From Haloplanus vescus (GTDB taxonomy: Archaea > Halobacteriota > Halobacteria > Halobacteriales > Haloferacaceae), in the NCBI RefSeq assembly GCF_900107665.1, contig NZ_FNQT01000001.1, forward strand, positions 417,742 through 481,741: a stretch of DNA of 64,000 nt, in the 5' to 3' direction. Positions 35,270 through 46,157 of this stretch are shown in pieces. The position numbers were made by a program, and so were the translations under genes. Every line of letters starts with the position of its first letter. Positions within the stretch are counted from its first letter, which is position 1. The notes under the pieces were generated by a model. That model saw nothing but the letters and a program-made list of their open reading frames with translations. It searched no databases and was not told the origin of the DNA.

Positions 35270-35366
35270 TCGCCGCCCGCCGCGCCGTCACCGCGATATG
35301 CTGGCGGCGTCGGGCGATTCTTGCCTGACCGATGGGTATTAGTGGGCACCGCCGTAGTGACATGGT

Positions 35367-37220
35367 ATGCCGTCTGGTAACGACCGCCGAAGCGATTCGG
35401 GCACGGCGGGTCGTCGGGGACGACGGAGGCGGGACGTGTTGCGGCTCCTCGGGGCGACGGGTGTCGCCGGCCTCGCCGGCTGTTCGGGGGGCGGGAGCGG
35501 CGGTGAGTCGACGACGGACCGGAGCGTCCAGGGCACGTACGTTTCGGCGTCCAGCGTCGACGCGCAGTCGCTCAACTGGTTGACCATCGCCGACTCCACG
35601 TCTGGGTCGTACGTCACCGCCACACTCGACGGGATGTGGGCGATCAAACCCAACCGGGAAATCTTCCCGCTCTGGGCCGACTACTCCACCGACGACGGAC
35701 GCGTCTACGAAATCGAACTCCGCGAGAACCTCGAATGGGGCGCTGGCTACGGGCAGATGACCGCCGAGGACTGGGTCTACATGATTAAAAACGTCTTCCA
35801 GGCCCAACCCAATTGGAGCGGCTACCCCAACGCCGACTCGTGGTTCCGGATGAACCCCGACTCCGGCCAGCGCGAACCCATCCCCGTTGAGCAGACGGGC
35901 ACACGGACGTTCGAAATCCAGCTGTTCGAGGTGGACCCCTCGTTCCCGTTCAAGCCAGTCCTGTGGCGACAGCTGTGCATCCCCAAGGGCATCCTGGAGA
36001 AGTACGTCCCCGACCAGGACACCGAGGGACTCCAGCAGGACGAGGAACTCAACACGCTGGCGTACACGGGGAATCTGGGACCGTACACGTACGACTCGTG
36101 GGAACGGTCGGCCCGCTACACCGTCACCCGCAACGACGACTACTACCTGCACGACGTGGACGGGATTCCCGAGCGATTCCGGGAAGCGCCGTACTTCGAC
36201 GAACAGGTCCTCAGAGTCATCAGCGAGGAGAGTACGCGCCTCGGTGCGCTGGAATCAGGCGAAGTCGATTCGGCGGGCATCCCACCGGACAAGGCGACGC
36301 GGTTCGAGAACCTCCCGAACGTCAACGTCAACGTCGCCCCGCAACCGTTCGCACAGATTCTGGTCTACAACATGCGGGCGAACGGTTGGGAACCGTTCCG
36401 CTCGAAGGCCGTCCGGCGGGCCCTCGCGTTCGCCGTCGACAAGGAGACAGTGATTCAGAACGTCCTGCGGGGCTACGGACAGGTCGCCCAGACCATGCAG
36501 CCCCAGTGGTCACAGTGGTACGACGACAGCGAGGTGGAGGAGTTCGGCGTCGGCGACCGGTACGGCCCCGAAGCGACGCGCACCCGTCTCGAATCCGCTC
36601 TCTCCGATACCGAATACGCCTACGACGGCGAGCGACTCGTCGACGGGTCGGGTGAACAGGTGTCACTCTCGATATACTACGACTCCGGACAACCGACCGA
36701 GGGAACCGTTGCCGAGTTCGTCGCCCAAGAGTTCGGCGAGAACGCCGGCATCGACGTCCAACCACAGGCCATCTCCACGTCGACGTTCCAGAGCAACTAC
36801 GTGGAGACGTCGCCCCCGGAGGGGACCGACCCCGAGTGGAGCGCGGGCGTGTTCAACGGCGGTCCGCGCGACGTTGCCACCAGTGCCGAACCGTGGGATA
36901 TGTCCATCAACCTCCAGTTCAACACGTATCCGTTCACGCCCGCCTCCAGCAAGGGCTTCTTCGAGAAGCGAGGCGGCATCAACTTCTACGGCTACTACCC
37001 CGACGCGGACATCGCGTCGCTGTACGAACAGGCGTCGGCGACGACGGACGAAGAGCGCCGGAAAGAGCTGTTCGGGCGGGCGTTCGGCCTCATCAGCGAG
37101 GAACAACCCTTCGGCTTCCTCACGATGCCCTCGGAAGTGACGGGCTACGCCGACAACGTCCGGGGCTACGCCGACGAGTTCAACACGGTGTGGGACTCTC
37201 AAACATGGTACTTCGCGTGA
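35367..37220 (+). CDS. ABC transporter substrate-binding lipoprotein (di/oligopeptide type)
   Basis: A 617-residue solute-binding protein of the SBP_bac_5 (DppA/OppA) family, exported and lipid-anchored. The twin-arginine stretch RRRRDVLRLLGATG (19-32) leads to a lipobox GLAGC with C39. The domain core includes VYEIELRENLEWGAGYGQMTAEDWVYMIKN and RSKAVRRALAFAVDKETVIQNVLRGYGQ. The ligand pocket specificity is unknown; candidates include peptides, nickel complexes and sugars. It starts an importer operon with the two permeases and two ATPases that follow. Confidence 0.9.
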   Translation: MPSGNDRRSDSGTAGRRGRRRRDVLRLLGATGVAGLAGCSGGGSGGESTTDRSVQGTYVSASSVDAQSLNWLTIADSTSGSYVTATLDGMWAIKPNREIFPLWADYSTDDGRVYEIELRENLEWGAGYGQMTAEDWVYMIKNVFQAQPNWSGYPNADSWFRMNPDSGQREPIPVEQTGTRTFEIQLFEVDPSFPFKPVLWRQLCIPKGILEKYVPDQDTEGLQQDEELNTLAYTGNLGPYTYDSWERSARYTVTRNDDYYLHDVDGIPERFREAPYFDEQVLRVISEESTRLGALESGEVDSAGIPPDKATRFENLPNVNVNVAPQPFAQILVYNMRANGWEPFRSKAVRRALAFAVDKETVIQNVLRGYGQVAQTMQPQWSQWYDDSEVEEFGVGDRYGPEATRTRLESALSDTEYAYDGERLVDGSGEQVSLSIYYDSGQPTEGTVAEFVAQEFGENAGIDVQPQAISTSTFQSNYVETSPPEGTDPEWSAGVFNGGPRDVATSAEPWDMSINLQFNTYPFTPASSKGFFEKRGGINFYGYYPDADIASLYEQASATTDEERRKELFGRAFGLISEEQPFGFLTMPSEVTGYADNVRGYADEFNTVWDSQTWYFA

Positions 37221-37245
37221 GCGGGGGTCGAGGCGACCGGTGAGT

Positions 37246-38214
37246 ATGCGCTGGTACGTGGTTCGGCGGGTGCTGTGGTCGGTCGTCGCCACGTTTCTCA
37301 TCCTCTCGACTACGTGGGGGTTGCTCGCGATTACGCCGAACCCGGCGGCCGAGCAGATGCAGTTCCAAGCGGCGTCAAGCGGGGGGTCCGCCGAAGCCGC
37401 GGAGGAGGCCTTCGAAGCACGGCGTGGCCTCGACCGCTCGCCGTGGGCGCGCTACCGCGAGTACATGGTCAACATGGCGACGCTCAACTGGGGGTGGTCA
37501 CAGAGTCGCTCCCAGCCAGTCAGCACCGCCATCGCCAGCGCACTCCCCTACACGGCCATCTACTCCATCCCGACGACGATTCTCTCGATTCTGCTCGGAC
37601 TCTCCATCGGCCTCTACTCGGCCACGAACCAGTACACGAAGACGGACTACGCCGCAACCTTCGTCGCCTTCTTCGGCTACGCCATCCCCAACTTCTGGTT
37701 CGCCATCATCCTCCTCCTCGTCTTTGGCGTCCAGCTGGGCTGGTTCCCGGTGGTGTTCGACTCCGACGTGCCCTTCCTGAGCCTCGCGATGGCGCGGCAA
37801 CTCGTCTTGCCCGTCATCGTGTTGGTGACGGGCACCATCGCGGGCATCATGCGGTATTCGCGAGCGGAGGCGCTGGAGTACGTCGAGAGCGAGTTCGTCA
37901 AGACGGCGAAATCCAAGGGCGCGAGCGAGTTCCGCATCCTCACGCGACACATCCTGCGCCCGGCGGCGGTGCCGCTGATGACCATCCTCGTCGGCGACAT
38001 CCTCGGCATCTTCCTCGCGGCGTCGTACCTCGTGGAAGTCGTCTTCGGTATCCCCGGGCTGGGCCAGCTCTCGTACAACGCCATCCTCGCACAGGACACG
38101 TCGCTCGTGTTGGGGACGACGCTCATCTTCACGTTCGTCTCGGTTATCGGCAACCTGATACAGGACGTGGCCTACACCGTGTTGGACCCGCGAATCGACT
38201 ACGGTGATCGCTGA
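37246..38214 (+). CDS. ABC transporter permease, DppB type
   Basis: A 322-residue inner permease with about six helices. The EAA loop with the ATPase-coupling helix is KTAKSKGASEFRILTRHILRPAAVPLM near residue 235. VEVVFGIPGLGQLSYNAILAQD is the conserved late segment. ATG 37246 is chosen over the GTG at 37240. It follows the binding protein by 25 bases and overlaps the next permease by one base (TGATG), so it is a standard importer arrangement. Confidence 0.92.
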   Translation: MRWYVVRRVLWSVVATFLILSTTWGLLAITPNPAAEQMQFQAASSGGSAEAAEEAFEARRGLDRSPWARYREYMVNMATLNWGWSQSRSQPVSTAIASALPYTAIYSIPTTILSILLGLSIGLYSATNQYTKTDYAATFVAFFGYAIPNFWFAIILLLVFGVQLGWFPVVFDSDVPFLSLAMARQLVLPVIVLVTGTIAGIMRYSRAEALEYVESEFVKTAKSKGASEFRILTRHILRPAAVPLMTILVGDILGIFLAASYLVEVVFGIPGLGQLSYNAILAQDTSLVLGTTLIFTFVSVIGNLIQDVAYTVLDPRIDYGDR

Positions 38215-39370
38215 TGAGCGAGGACACCTTCGAATCCATCGACTGGTCGGAGACGGATACTCGGCTGGCGACGCTCTCGCGACGCGACTGGGCGGCGGCG
38301 TTGACGGGTCTCGCACTCGTCGCCGCCTTCTGCTACGACTACCTCGTCTTGCCCGCGAACCGGCCGACGATTACCGTACCCGTCGAGTGGAACGTCACGC
38401 AACTCGACTGGCTGTTCGTGGCGACGCTACTCGCACTCGGCTTCTACGCCATCGTCCCGCTCTGTACGAACCGGCGACTGACTGCCTACTACTGGCGCGA
38501 ATTTCGGAAGAACCGGATGGCGGTGGTGGGCCTCGTCTACCTGCTCGTCGTCTTCTGCATCGGCGTCATCGGGCCGCTCGTCCTCGAGAAGCCGACGCTC
38601 GCGCTCGAACAAGCCTACCAGCCGCCGGCCTTCACGAGCGTGGATTCGACGGTGCCCGTGAACTGTATCGGGTCCGTCGTCGACGGGCGGTGTCAGGGGA
38701 CGATGGCCCACCCCCTCGGCACCACGGGCGACGGGAAGGACATCCTCGTTCTCGTCGTCTACGGGATGCAGGTGAGCATGAAGGTCGGTCTCATCTCCAC
38801 CCTGCTGGTCATCACCATCGGGACGACGGTAGGCACCGTCGCCGCCTACGGCGGCGGACTGGTCGACGAACTCCTGATGCGCTACGTCGACATCCAACTC
38901 GTCTTCCCCGCCTTCTTCCTCTATCTCTTGCTCACCTACCTCTTCGGCGGAAGCCTGTTCATGTTCATCGTCATCTTCGGACTGACGGGTTGGGGGTCGA
39001 TTGCGCGACTCGTCCGCTCGGAGGCGCTCCAGCGCGCCGAGGAGGCGTACATCACCGCCGCCCGAGGTGCCGGCGGCGGGACGCTCTACATCATCCGCCG
39101 GCATCTCGTGCCGAACGTCTCGAACAGCGTCATCACCGCCGCGACGCTGCTCATTCCGGGCTTCATCCTCTTCGAGGCGTCGCTCTCCTTCCTCTCGCTG
39201 GGCGACCCGACCGTCCCCTCGTGGGGGCAGGTCATCGCCACCGGGCGGAGCGACCTCTCGACGGCGTGGTGGGTGTCGACGTTCCCCGGCGTGTTCCTCT
39301 TTACGACCATCCTCGCGTTCAACTTCATGGGCGACGCGCTCCGTGACGCGCTCGACCCCCGACAGGAGAC

Positions 39371-39374
<4 letters not shown>
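38214..39374 (+). CDS. ABC transporter permease, DppC type
   Basis: A 386-residue permease, longer than usual DppC (about 300) because of an N-terminal extension with two extra hydrophobic segments (about 27-46 and 62-82) before the typical start YYWREFRKNRMAVVGL. The late periplasmic-side insert with cysteines (VNCIGSVVDGRCQGT) may form a disulfide. The coupling helix is RAEEAYITAARGAGGGTLYIIRRHLVPN, followed by SFLSLGDPTVPSWGQV. It pairs with the upstream permease. Confidence 0.9.
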
Positions 39375-40407
<1,033 letters not shown>

Positions 40408-40411
<4 letters not shown>

Positions 40412-41952
40412 CCCGACCGCTCCTCGACGTGGAGGGGTTGACGAAACATTACCCGGTGACCGAGGGCGTCCTCCGGAAAGAGGTGGGTCGCGTCCGCGCC
40501 GTCGACGGCATCAGTTTCACCGTCGACCGGGGGGAGACGCTCGGTCTCGTCGGCGAGTCGGGGTGTGGCAAGTCGACGGCGGCGAGGGCGACGCTCCGAC
40601 TCGAAGAACCGACCGACGGGCACGTCGTCTTCGACGGCGAGGACGTGACCGACTACGACAACCGGGCGCTGACGCGCTTTCGCCGCCGGGCGCAGATGGT
40701 GTTTCAGGACCCCACGTCGAGTTTCGACCCGCGGATGAGCATCGGCGAGTCAGTCGCCGAACCCCTGCAAATCCACGGCGTGCGCGACCGGGAGCGACGG
40801 CGGCGCATCGTCGCGGACCTCCTCGACCGCGTCGGCCTCGACGCCGCGGACGTGGACCGCTACCCCCACGAGCTCTCCGGCGGGCAGAAACAGCGCGTGG
40901 GACTGGCGCGTGCGCTGGTCTGTAACCCCGACCTGATAGTCGCCGACGAACCCGTGAGCGCGTTGGACGTGAGCGTGCAGGCGGACATCCTCGACCTCAT
41001 CGACCGCCTCCAGCAGTCGTTCGGACTCGCACTCGTCGTCATCAGTCACGACCTCGGCGTCGTCCGCGAAGTCTGTGACCGAGTGGCGGTGATGTACCTC
41101 GGCGAAATCGTCGAGACGGCGCCGACCGAGGAGCTCTTCGAGGACCCGCGCCACCCCTACACCCGCGCGCTCTTGGGGTCGACGCCGGTGGCCGACCCCC
41201 GCCGTCGAGGGCAGGGTACGACGCTCACGGGCGACGTGCCGAGTCCGTCCGACCCGCCGCCGGGGTGTCGGTTCCACACTCGCTGCCCCGAGGTAATTCC
41301 CGACGAGGACTACGACCTCGATAGCGAGACGTGGCGAGCGGTGCTTGATTTCCGCCTGCGAGTGCTCGCCGACGGCGTCGATATCGAGGCCGCCCGGACG
41401 TACGCGGCGGCGGACGACGACCCCGCGGCCGCCGACCCCGACGCGGTTCGGGCCGCAATTCGCGAGGAGTTCGGCGTGCCCGCGACGCTGTCGGACGGAA
41501 AGGCGGAGGCGGCCGTGGCGGATGCCCTCGACAGCCTGGTCGCGGACGACGTGGACGGGGCCGCCGACCGCCTCGCCGACGCCTTCCCGACCGTGTGTCG
41601 GCGCGAGCGTCCCGACCTCGCCCCGGCAACGGGGGCGGTCGACAGCGAGACGTGGGCGGCAATCAAGCGGCTTCGCGTGTGGGTCGCGACGCGCGTCGAC
41701 GCCGGCGAGGCGACGGTGCGCGACCACCTCGAACGGCGGTGTGCGAACGAGGCTGACCGCGCCGGCGAGGTGGACCGACTGGCGGTTCGGGCGGCCTTCC
41801 GACTCCCCGACCCGATATCGGACGGCGACGCCGAGCGTGCGGTGGGCGACGCCATCGACGCCTTGCTCGCCGGGCAGGCGGGCGCCGCCGCCGACGAACT
41901 CTACGAGGCGTTCGGCGGGGTCAGGGAGCGCGCCTGCCACCTCGAAGACTAG
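40408..41952 (+). CDS. ABC transporter ATPase, DppF type, with a large insertion in the C-terminal domain
   Basis: A 514-residue ATPase; bacterial DppF is about 330. The nucleotide-binding domain is complete: GESGCGKS near residue 50, [14 protein letters not shown], and [11 protein letters not shown]. The C-terminal cysteine motif begins [10 protein letters not shown] at about 287-296 but its last cysteine (ACHLED) appears only at the end of the protein. In between lie about 210 extra residues made of two similar units starting [15 protein letters not shown] (about 304) and [14 protein letters not shown] (about 411). The start GTG 40408 forms a GTGA overlap. The inserted part is helical and acidic. 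Confidence 0.9.
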
Positions 41953-42227
41953 TCGATCAGGAACGCTGGTTCGTCGATGTTCTCGCTCCGGCACTCGGGG
42001 CAGTTCGAGGGTTCGTTGATCGGGTCGTCGAAGCCGTCGAAGCCACAGTCCCGACAGGTGGGCGGCGAGACCAGCATCTCCTCGTCGTCGCCGATGGACT
42101 GCGAGACGTGGTGCAGGTGGTCGTAGACGGCAGACCGGGCCGTTCCGACCTGGGTCGAGAGTTCGCTCGCCGTCGCCGGTCCCTCGCGAAGCACCTCGGC
42201 GATGCGTTCCCGTGTCGTCGACTCCAT
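41949..42227 (-). CDS. Winged-helix/zinc-ribbon transcriptional regulator
   Basis: A 92-residue protein. The N-terminus (about 3-50) is a winged helix-turn-helix: TTRERIAEVLREGPATASELSTQVGTARSAVYDHLHHV. The C-terminus is a zinc ribbon with C58, C61, C76 and C79 (CRDCGFDGFDD..NCPECRSENI). This HTH-zinc-ribbon design is common among haloarchaeal small regulators. Its target is unknown; the convergent importer and the divergent nucleotidyltransferase are candidates by location only. The stop interlocks with the DppF stop through CTAG. Confidence 0.85.
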   Translation of the reverse strand: MESTTRERIAEVLREGPATASELSTQVGTARSAVYDHLHHVSQSIGDDEEMLVSPPTCRDCGFDGFDDPINEPSNCPECRSENIDEPAFLID

Positions 42228-42313
42228 GCCGGACGTTGCGCGGGCGGCGACAAATCCCTTGCCACCCCGCCGGATACAAAAAGAACTTAGCGCTGTGGTC
42301 GGTCGGGTGGGGT

Positions 42314-43282
42314 ATGAAGGCTATCGTCCTGGCGGGAGGGTATGCGACTCGCCTCTGGCCAATCACCAAACATCGGCCCAAGATGTTCCTCCCTGTCGGG
42401 GAGTCAACCGTCATCGACACCGTCTTCGAGGACCTGGAAGCGGACGACCGTATCTCTGAAGTCTACGTCAGCACGAACGAGCGATTTGCCGACGAGTTCG
42501 CCACCTATCTCGACGACAGCGGATTCGAGAAGCCGACGCTCTCCGTCGAGGACACGAGGGGCGAAGACGAGAAGTTCGGCGTCGTCGGTGCGCTCGCACA
42601 GCTCATCGACCGCGAGAACGTCGACGAGGACCTCGTCGTCATCGCCGGTGACAACCTCATCAGTTTCGACGTGGCGGAGTTCGTCGACTTCTTCGAAGCC
42701 AAGGAGACCCCCACGCTGGCCGCGTACGACGTGGGCTCGAAAGACCGGGCGCGGTCGTACGGCCTCGTCGACCTCGACGGCGACCGCGTCGTCGACTTTC
42801 AGGAGAAACCCGACGACCCGAAGAGTACGCTCGTCTCCATCGCCTGCTACGCGTTCCCGGCGGAGACGCTACCGCTCTTCGACGAGTATCTCGACGCGGG
42901 CGAGAACCCCGACGAACCGGGGTGGTTCATCCAGTGGATTCAGTCCCGACAGCCCGTCCACGCCTTTACCTTCGACGGCGCGTGGTTCGACATCGGGACG
43001 CCGGAGAGTTACCTCGACGCCGTCGCGTGGCACCTCGACGGCGACGTGCGCGTCCACCCGGACGCGACGGTCACCGACAGCGAACTCCACGGCAACGTCC
43101 ACGTGATGGACGGCGCAGAGGTGGAGAACTCGACGCTCGAACGCACCGTTGTCTTCCCGAACGCGACCATCCGCGACGCGGACGTGCGCCGGTCGATCAT
43201 CGACGAGGAGACGCGCGTCGAGAACCTCGACCTCGCGGACGCACTCATCGGCGCCCACTCGACGATGACGAACGGCGATTAA
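42314..43282 (+). CDS. Sugar-1-phosphate nucleotidyltransferase
   Basis: A 322-residue enzyme of the RmlA/GlmU family that activates sugar phosphates with NTP. The nucleotide-binding motif LAGGYATRLWPITKHRPKMFLPV is at about 6-28. The metal and substrate residues lie in VIAGDNLI (D near 115) and EKPDDP, and near WFDIGTPESYLDA. The C-terminal third (about 235-320) has irregular hexapeptide-like repeats of a left-handed helix. The product sugar nucleotide is not certain; glucose- or mannose-derived products are usual. It probably feeds glycosylation of surface proteins. The ATG 42314 is the family start. Confidence 0.9.
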   Translation: MKAIVLAGGYATRLWPITKHRPKMFLPVGESTVIDTVFEDLEADDRISEVYVSTNERFADEFATYLDDSGFEKPTLSVEDTRGEDEKFGVVGALAQLIDRENVDEDLVVIAGDNLISFDVAEFVDFFEAKETPTLAAYDVGSKDRARSYGLVDLDGDRVVDFQEKPDDPKSTLVSIACYAFPAETLPLFDEYLDAGENPDEPGWFIQWIQSRQPVHAFTFDGAWFDIGTPESYLDAVAWHLDGDVRVHPDATVTDSELHGNVHVMDGAEVENSTLERTVVFPNATIRDADVRRSIIDEETRVENLDLADALIGAHSTMTNGD

Positions 43283-43986
43283 CCCAAGCGAGCGTCCGTA
43301 ATTCTGAGGTGGCCCCGCGACCCCTCCCACACTCGTTCCCACTCGAGTTCGATGGGGCGGGCCATGTGCGGTGCGTCGGTCACCAGTGTCTCGAACTCTC
43401 CGCCCTCGCCGAGGGGATGGACGCCGTACGTGTCGTTGAGGTCGACCAACTCCGCGAGCGCGTCGGCGTCGAGACGCCGCCCCAGCCACGATTCGTCGAG
43501 GCCCGCGGCGGCGACTTGGACGATGCGAATCTCGAAGCCAGCGTCGAGCATCTCCTCCGCGAGCGTCACGGGGTCGCGCTGCCACAGGGGGGCGTAGAGG
43601 TCGACGCCCAGTCGGTCGCACATGGCTTCGATGCGACTGGTCTGGAACTCGCTCTCGACGGCGCCGGCGGTGACGCCGGTGAGGCCGTCGGCGGCGAGTT
43701 CGCGAAGCGCGGCCTCCAGCGGTTCGAGTTCGGCGTCGCCCTGTGCGCTCGCGTCCGTCGCGGCTTCGGCGCCCAAGTCGTCGGGCGTGATTTCGAGGAG
43801 GTCGATGCCGATGCTCTCGGCGGCGAGAGAGGCGAGATTCGTCGCCGGGACGTGGTACATGTAGGAGTCGTCGCCGGGGTGGACCGTCACCAGTCGCGTC
43901 ACGTCCCGCCCCGATTCGAGCGCGCGATACAGCGCCCACGAGGAGTCCTTGCCGCCGGAAAAGAGGCTGACCCAGTCGTCGCTCAT
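43279..43986 (-). CDS. dph6: Diphthine-ammonia ligase Dph6-like ATP-binding protein
   Basis: A 235-residue PP-loop ATPase of the MJ0570/Dph6 family. The ATP-binding SGGKDS is at residues 10-15 (FSGGKDSSWALYRAL). The family region is GVTAGAVESEFQTSRIEAMCDRLGVDLYAPLWQRDP, followed by GEGGEFETLVTDAPHM. Archaeal members are proposed to make the last step of diphthamide on elongation factor 2, by analogy with yeast Dph6. It is convergent with the nucleotidyltransferase, the stops sharing TTAA at 43279-43282. Confidence 0.9.
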   Translation of the reverse strand: MSDDWVSLFSGGKDSSWALYRALESGRDVTRLVTVHPGDDSYMYHVPATNLASLAAESIGIDLLEITPDDLGAEAATDASAQGDAELEPLEAALRELAADGLTGVTAGAVESEFQTSRIEAMCDRLGVDLYAPLWQRDPVTLAEEMLDAGFEIRIVQVAAAGLDESWLGRRLDADALAELVDLNDTYGVHPLGEGGEFETLVTDAPHMARPIELEWERVWEGSRGHLRITDARLG

Positions 43987-44074
43987 GGGGACGCTACGAC
44001 GGGGAGAAGGTTAGAGGCTGTGTTTCTCTCGGAATTCGCTCCGAGACAGCGTGGTAAGAGTGGCTACCGACTGC

Positions 44075-45043
44075 TTACATGTAGCCCAGGTCGCGGAGGC
44101 GCTCCATCAGGTCCTCCTTGTCCTGGGCACGGCCGGCGCGTTCGGTCGTGTTCTCGATGTCCTGAAGCCACGCGGGCTCTTCGTCGGATTTCTCGGTGCT
44201 GACTTCGCTGCCGAGCGAGCGGAAGCCGGCGAAGTACTTCGGGCTGACGGGGATGTCGTCCTGCGTCAGGCCGTTGGGCAGGTCCTCGGCGCTCTGGGGC
44301 ACGTAGCCCTCATCCGGGAAGCCCTCGACGGTGTCGGGGACGACGTAGTTCCAGAAGGCGTCCCACACGTCGCGCTCCGCGAACTGGAGAATCGGCTGAA
44401 TGCGGTCGTGGGGCGGGTAGATGTCGGGGTCGTGGCGCGGGCTGAAGAACGTCTCGTCAGCGCGAGCCTCCTGTTCGTCCCAGCGGACGCCGGAGATGAC
44501 GCCGTCGATGTCGTACTCTTCGAGCGCATCGTTGAGCGCGACGGTCTTCAGCAGGTGGTTGCCGACGTAGGTGTCGAGCAGGAACGGGAAGGTGTCGTCC
44601 TCGTACTCGAGGATGTTGCGGACGTGGTGCTGGTTGTGCTCGGAGAGCTCCGAAATCGGAATCTCGTCGCCGGGCGTGAGGCCGTTGGCCTCGACGTACT
44701 CGCCCACGTCCTCGTTGCGGGCGTAGATGACGTCGAGGTCCCACTTCTCGGCCCAGTGGTCCACGAAGTCGTGGATGGCGTCGAAGTGCTGGTAGTGGTC
44801 GATGAACACCGCGGGCGGCGTCTCGAGGTCGAACTGCTCGGCGACTTCCTTGATGAAGTAGAGGGTGAGCGTCGAGTCCTTGCCGCCCGTCCACATGACG
44901 GCAGGGTTCTCGTACTGCTCCAGCCCGATGCGGGTGACTTCGATTGCCTTCTCGATTTTGTCTTCGAGCGTCGGATAGTCGTCCGGCGACTCGCCCTCGC
45001 CGTCCGTGTAGTCGACGTCGAGGTAATCTGGGAACTCGCTCAT
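44075..45043 (-). CDS. PAPS reductase/ATP-PPase family sulfur-metabolism protein
   Basis: A 322-residue protein of the phosphoadenosine phosphosulfate reductase family. The PP-loop-like motif VMWTGGKDSTLTLYFIKEVAEQ places TGGKDST at about 52-58. The body includes VFIDHYQHFDAI, a region near SGVRWDEQEARADETFFSPRHDP, and a C-terminal segment GTLTQ-like DIPVSPKYFAGFRSLGSEVSTEKSDEEPAWLQDIEN typical of haloarchaeal CysH homologues. A paired redox cysteine for classic PAPS reduction is not visible, so reaction type is uncertain (PAPS or APS reduction, or a thiolation ATPase). ATG 45043 is the family start; a 15-residue extension was rejected. Confidence 0.85.
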   Translation of the reverse strand: MSEFPDYLDVDYTDGEGESPDDYPTLEDKIEKAIEVTRIGLEQYENPAVMWTGGKDSTLTLYFIKEVAEQFDLETPPAVFIDHYQHFDAIHDFVDHWAEKWDLDVIYARNEDVGEYVEANGLTPGDEIPISELSEHNQHHVRNILEYEDDTFPFLLDTYVGNHLLKTVALNDALEEYDIDGVISGVRWDEQEARADETFFSPRHDPDIYPPHDRIQPILQFAERDVWDAFWNYVVPDTVEGFPDEGYVPQSAEDLPNGLTQDDIPVSPKYFAGFRSLGSEVSTEKSDEEPAWLQDIENTTERAGRAQDKEDLMERLRDLGYM

Positions 45044-45046
45044 CGT

Positions 45047-45064
45047 GTAATTACATGTAATTAC
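45047..45064. promoter_or_regulatory. 18-bp perfect palindrome (candidate operator)
   Basis: The sequence GTAATTACATGTAATTAC is a perfect inverted repeat, and each 8-base half (GTAATTAC) is itself self-complementary. It lies 4-21 bases upstream of ATG 45043. The TATA-like ttacgg (minus strand tttacgg, 45068-45074) is at about -25 to -31. A repressor bound here would block initiation from that promoter. No factor can be named from sequence. Confidence 0.72.
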
Positions 45065-45192
45065 CGACCGTAAAGTGCCTTTTGACATGCGACGCAGTTG
45101 CGACTATCGCTGACAGCGCCGGGTTCTCGACTGCGGTCGCTCGGGACGAAGTATCGAAGCCGTCGGGAGACGCGAAAAATCGAGCGGGTGGA

Positions 45193-45375
45193 CTACTCGT
45201 CGTCCTCGTCTTTCATCTCGTCGAGACGGCCGACCAAGTCGTCGGTCGACGCGTCCGTTTCGAACGAGACAGTGCCCTCGTGGTCGTTCTCTCGAACGCT
45301 GACTCCCTCGCTGTCGTCGTCTGCGTCTACCTCTTGGTTCTTCTGCTCGGATTCGTCGTAGCTCCCAAAGCCCAT
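45193..45375 (-). CDS. Small acidic haloarchaeal protein (DUF5786 family)
   Basis: A 60-residue, strongly acidic protein starting MGFGSYDESEQKNQEVDADDDSEGVSV, then ENDHEGTVSFETDASTDDLVGRLDEMKDEDDE. This beginning is the hallmark of the conserved haloarchaeal DUF5786 family, as I recall it. No catalytic residues are apparent. It is likely a single-gene transcript, on the same strand as the PAPS-reductase-like gene and 149 bases upstream of that gene's start, so it is not part of that operon by spacing. Confidence 0.8.
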   Translation of the reverse strand: MGFGSYDESEQKNQEVDADDDSEGVSVRENDHEGTVSFETDASTDDLVGRLDEMKDEDDE

Positions 45376-45493
45376 ACGCTACCCTCGGCGGGGGACGGAT
45401 TAAAGGGTCCGATGTGGAATCAGCGGGAGGGATTCGATAGCGGTGAGAGAAAACTACTCGCTACGGCAGTCGCGGCGGCCGTTGGTGGCGTCG

Positions 45494-46057
45494 TCAGTCC
45501 GAGATGAACTGATTGTCCCGCCAGTCGACGCCGTTTTTCTCGGCCTGTGACTGGCTGGGGTTCTCGACGACTTCGACCGACGCGGGTCGGTCTTCGCCCT
45601 CAACGATGCGCGTCGCTCCGAGTTCGTCGTCCTCCTCGACGATAGCTGTGAGCGTCCCCTTCTCGGACATCCGCGCGATGTCTCGCAGGACGAGGAACAT
45701 CGGGTACTGGAGCGCGGTGTTCTGGAGCACCGTCTCGCGGTCGCCCTTGAAGCAGGCGAACTCGACGAGTTCGGACGGAATCTCCTCTTCTTCCTCCTGC
45801 CACGGCCCGCCGGCACGAGGTGGCTCTTCCTCGTACACCCGCGTCTCGGTGACGCTGGCTTTCAGCTGAGCCGTCGGCGTGTACTTGCTCAGGTTCTCGT
45901 CCTCGGCGACGGCCTTGAGGATGAGCGTGTTGTTGCGTCGGGTGAGGTTGACGTCTGCAATTTCCGGTGGGAGGTCCGGGTCCTCCTCGAAGTAGTCTTG
46001 CACGTCTTCGAGTGGCAGTTCGAGTGTCGAATGGAGTCGATATACGCGGCCTGACAT
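45494..46057 (-). CDS. Conserved haloarchaeal protein of unknown function (DUF7110-like)
   Basis: A 187-residue acidic soluble protein beginning MSGRVYRLHSTLELPLEDVQDYFEEDPDLPPEIADVNLTRRNNTLILKA. A proline-rich middle (EEPPRAGGPWQEEEEEIP) is followed by LVEFACFKGDRETVLQNTALQYPMFLVLRDIARMSEKGTLTAIVEEDDE. It is widespread in haloarchaea as I recall and may belong to DUF7110, an assignment from memory. No motif suggests a function. The start ATG 46057 was chosen over the one at 46081. Confidence 0.72.
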   Translation of the reverse strand: MSGRVYRLHSTLELPLEDVQDYFEEDPDLPPEIADVNLTRRNNTLILKAVAEDENLSKYTPTAQLKASVTETRVYEEEPPRAGGPWQEEEEEIPSELVEFACFKGDRETVLQNTALQYPMFLVLRDIARMSEKGTLTAIVEEDDELGATRIVEGEDRPASVEVVENPSQSQAEKNGVDWRDNQFISD

Positions 46058-46157
46058 AGTTTGTTCTCGGCGAGGTGGCACCGCTACGCCCGTCTACTCC
46101 TTAGTAGGGGGCGTGTGCTTATATGACCTGCTGTTCGCCTTGGGTGTCGAACACGTC

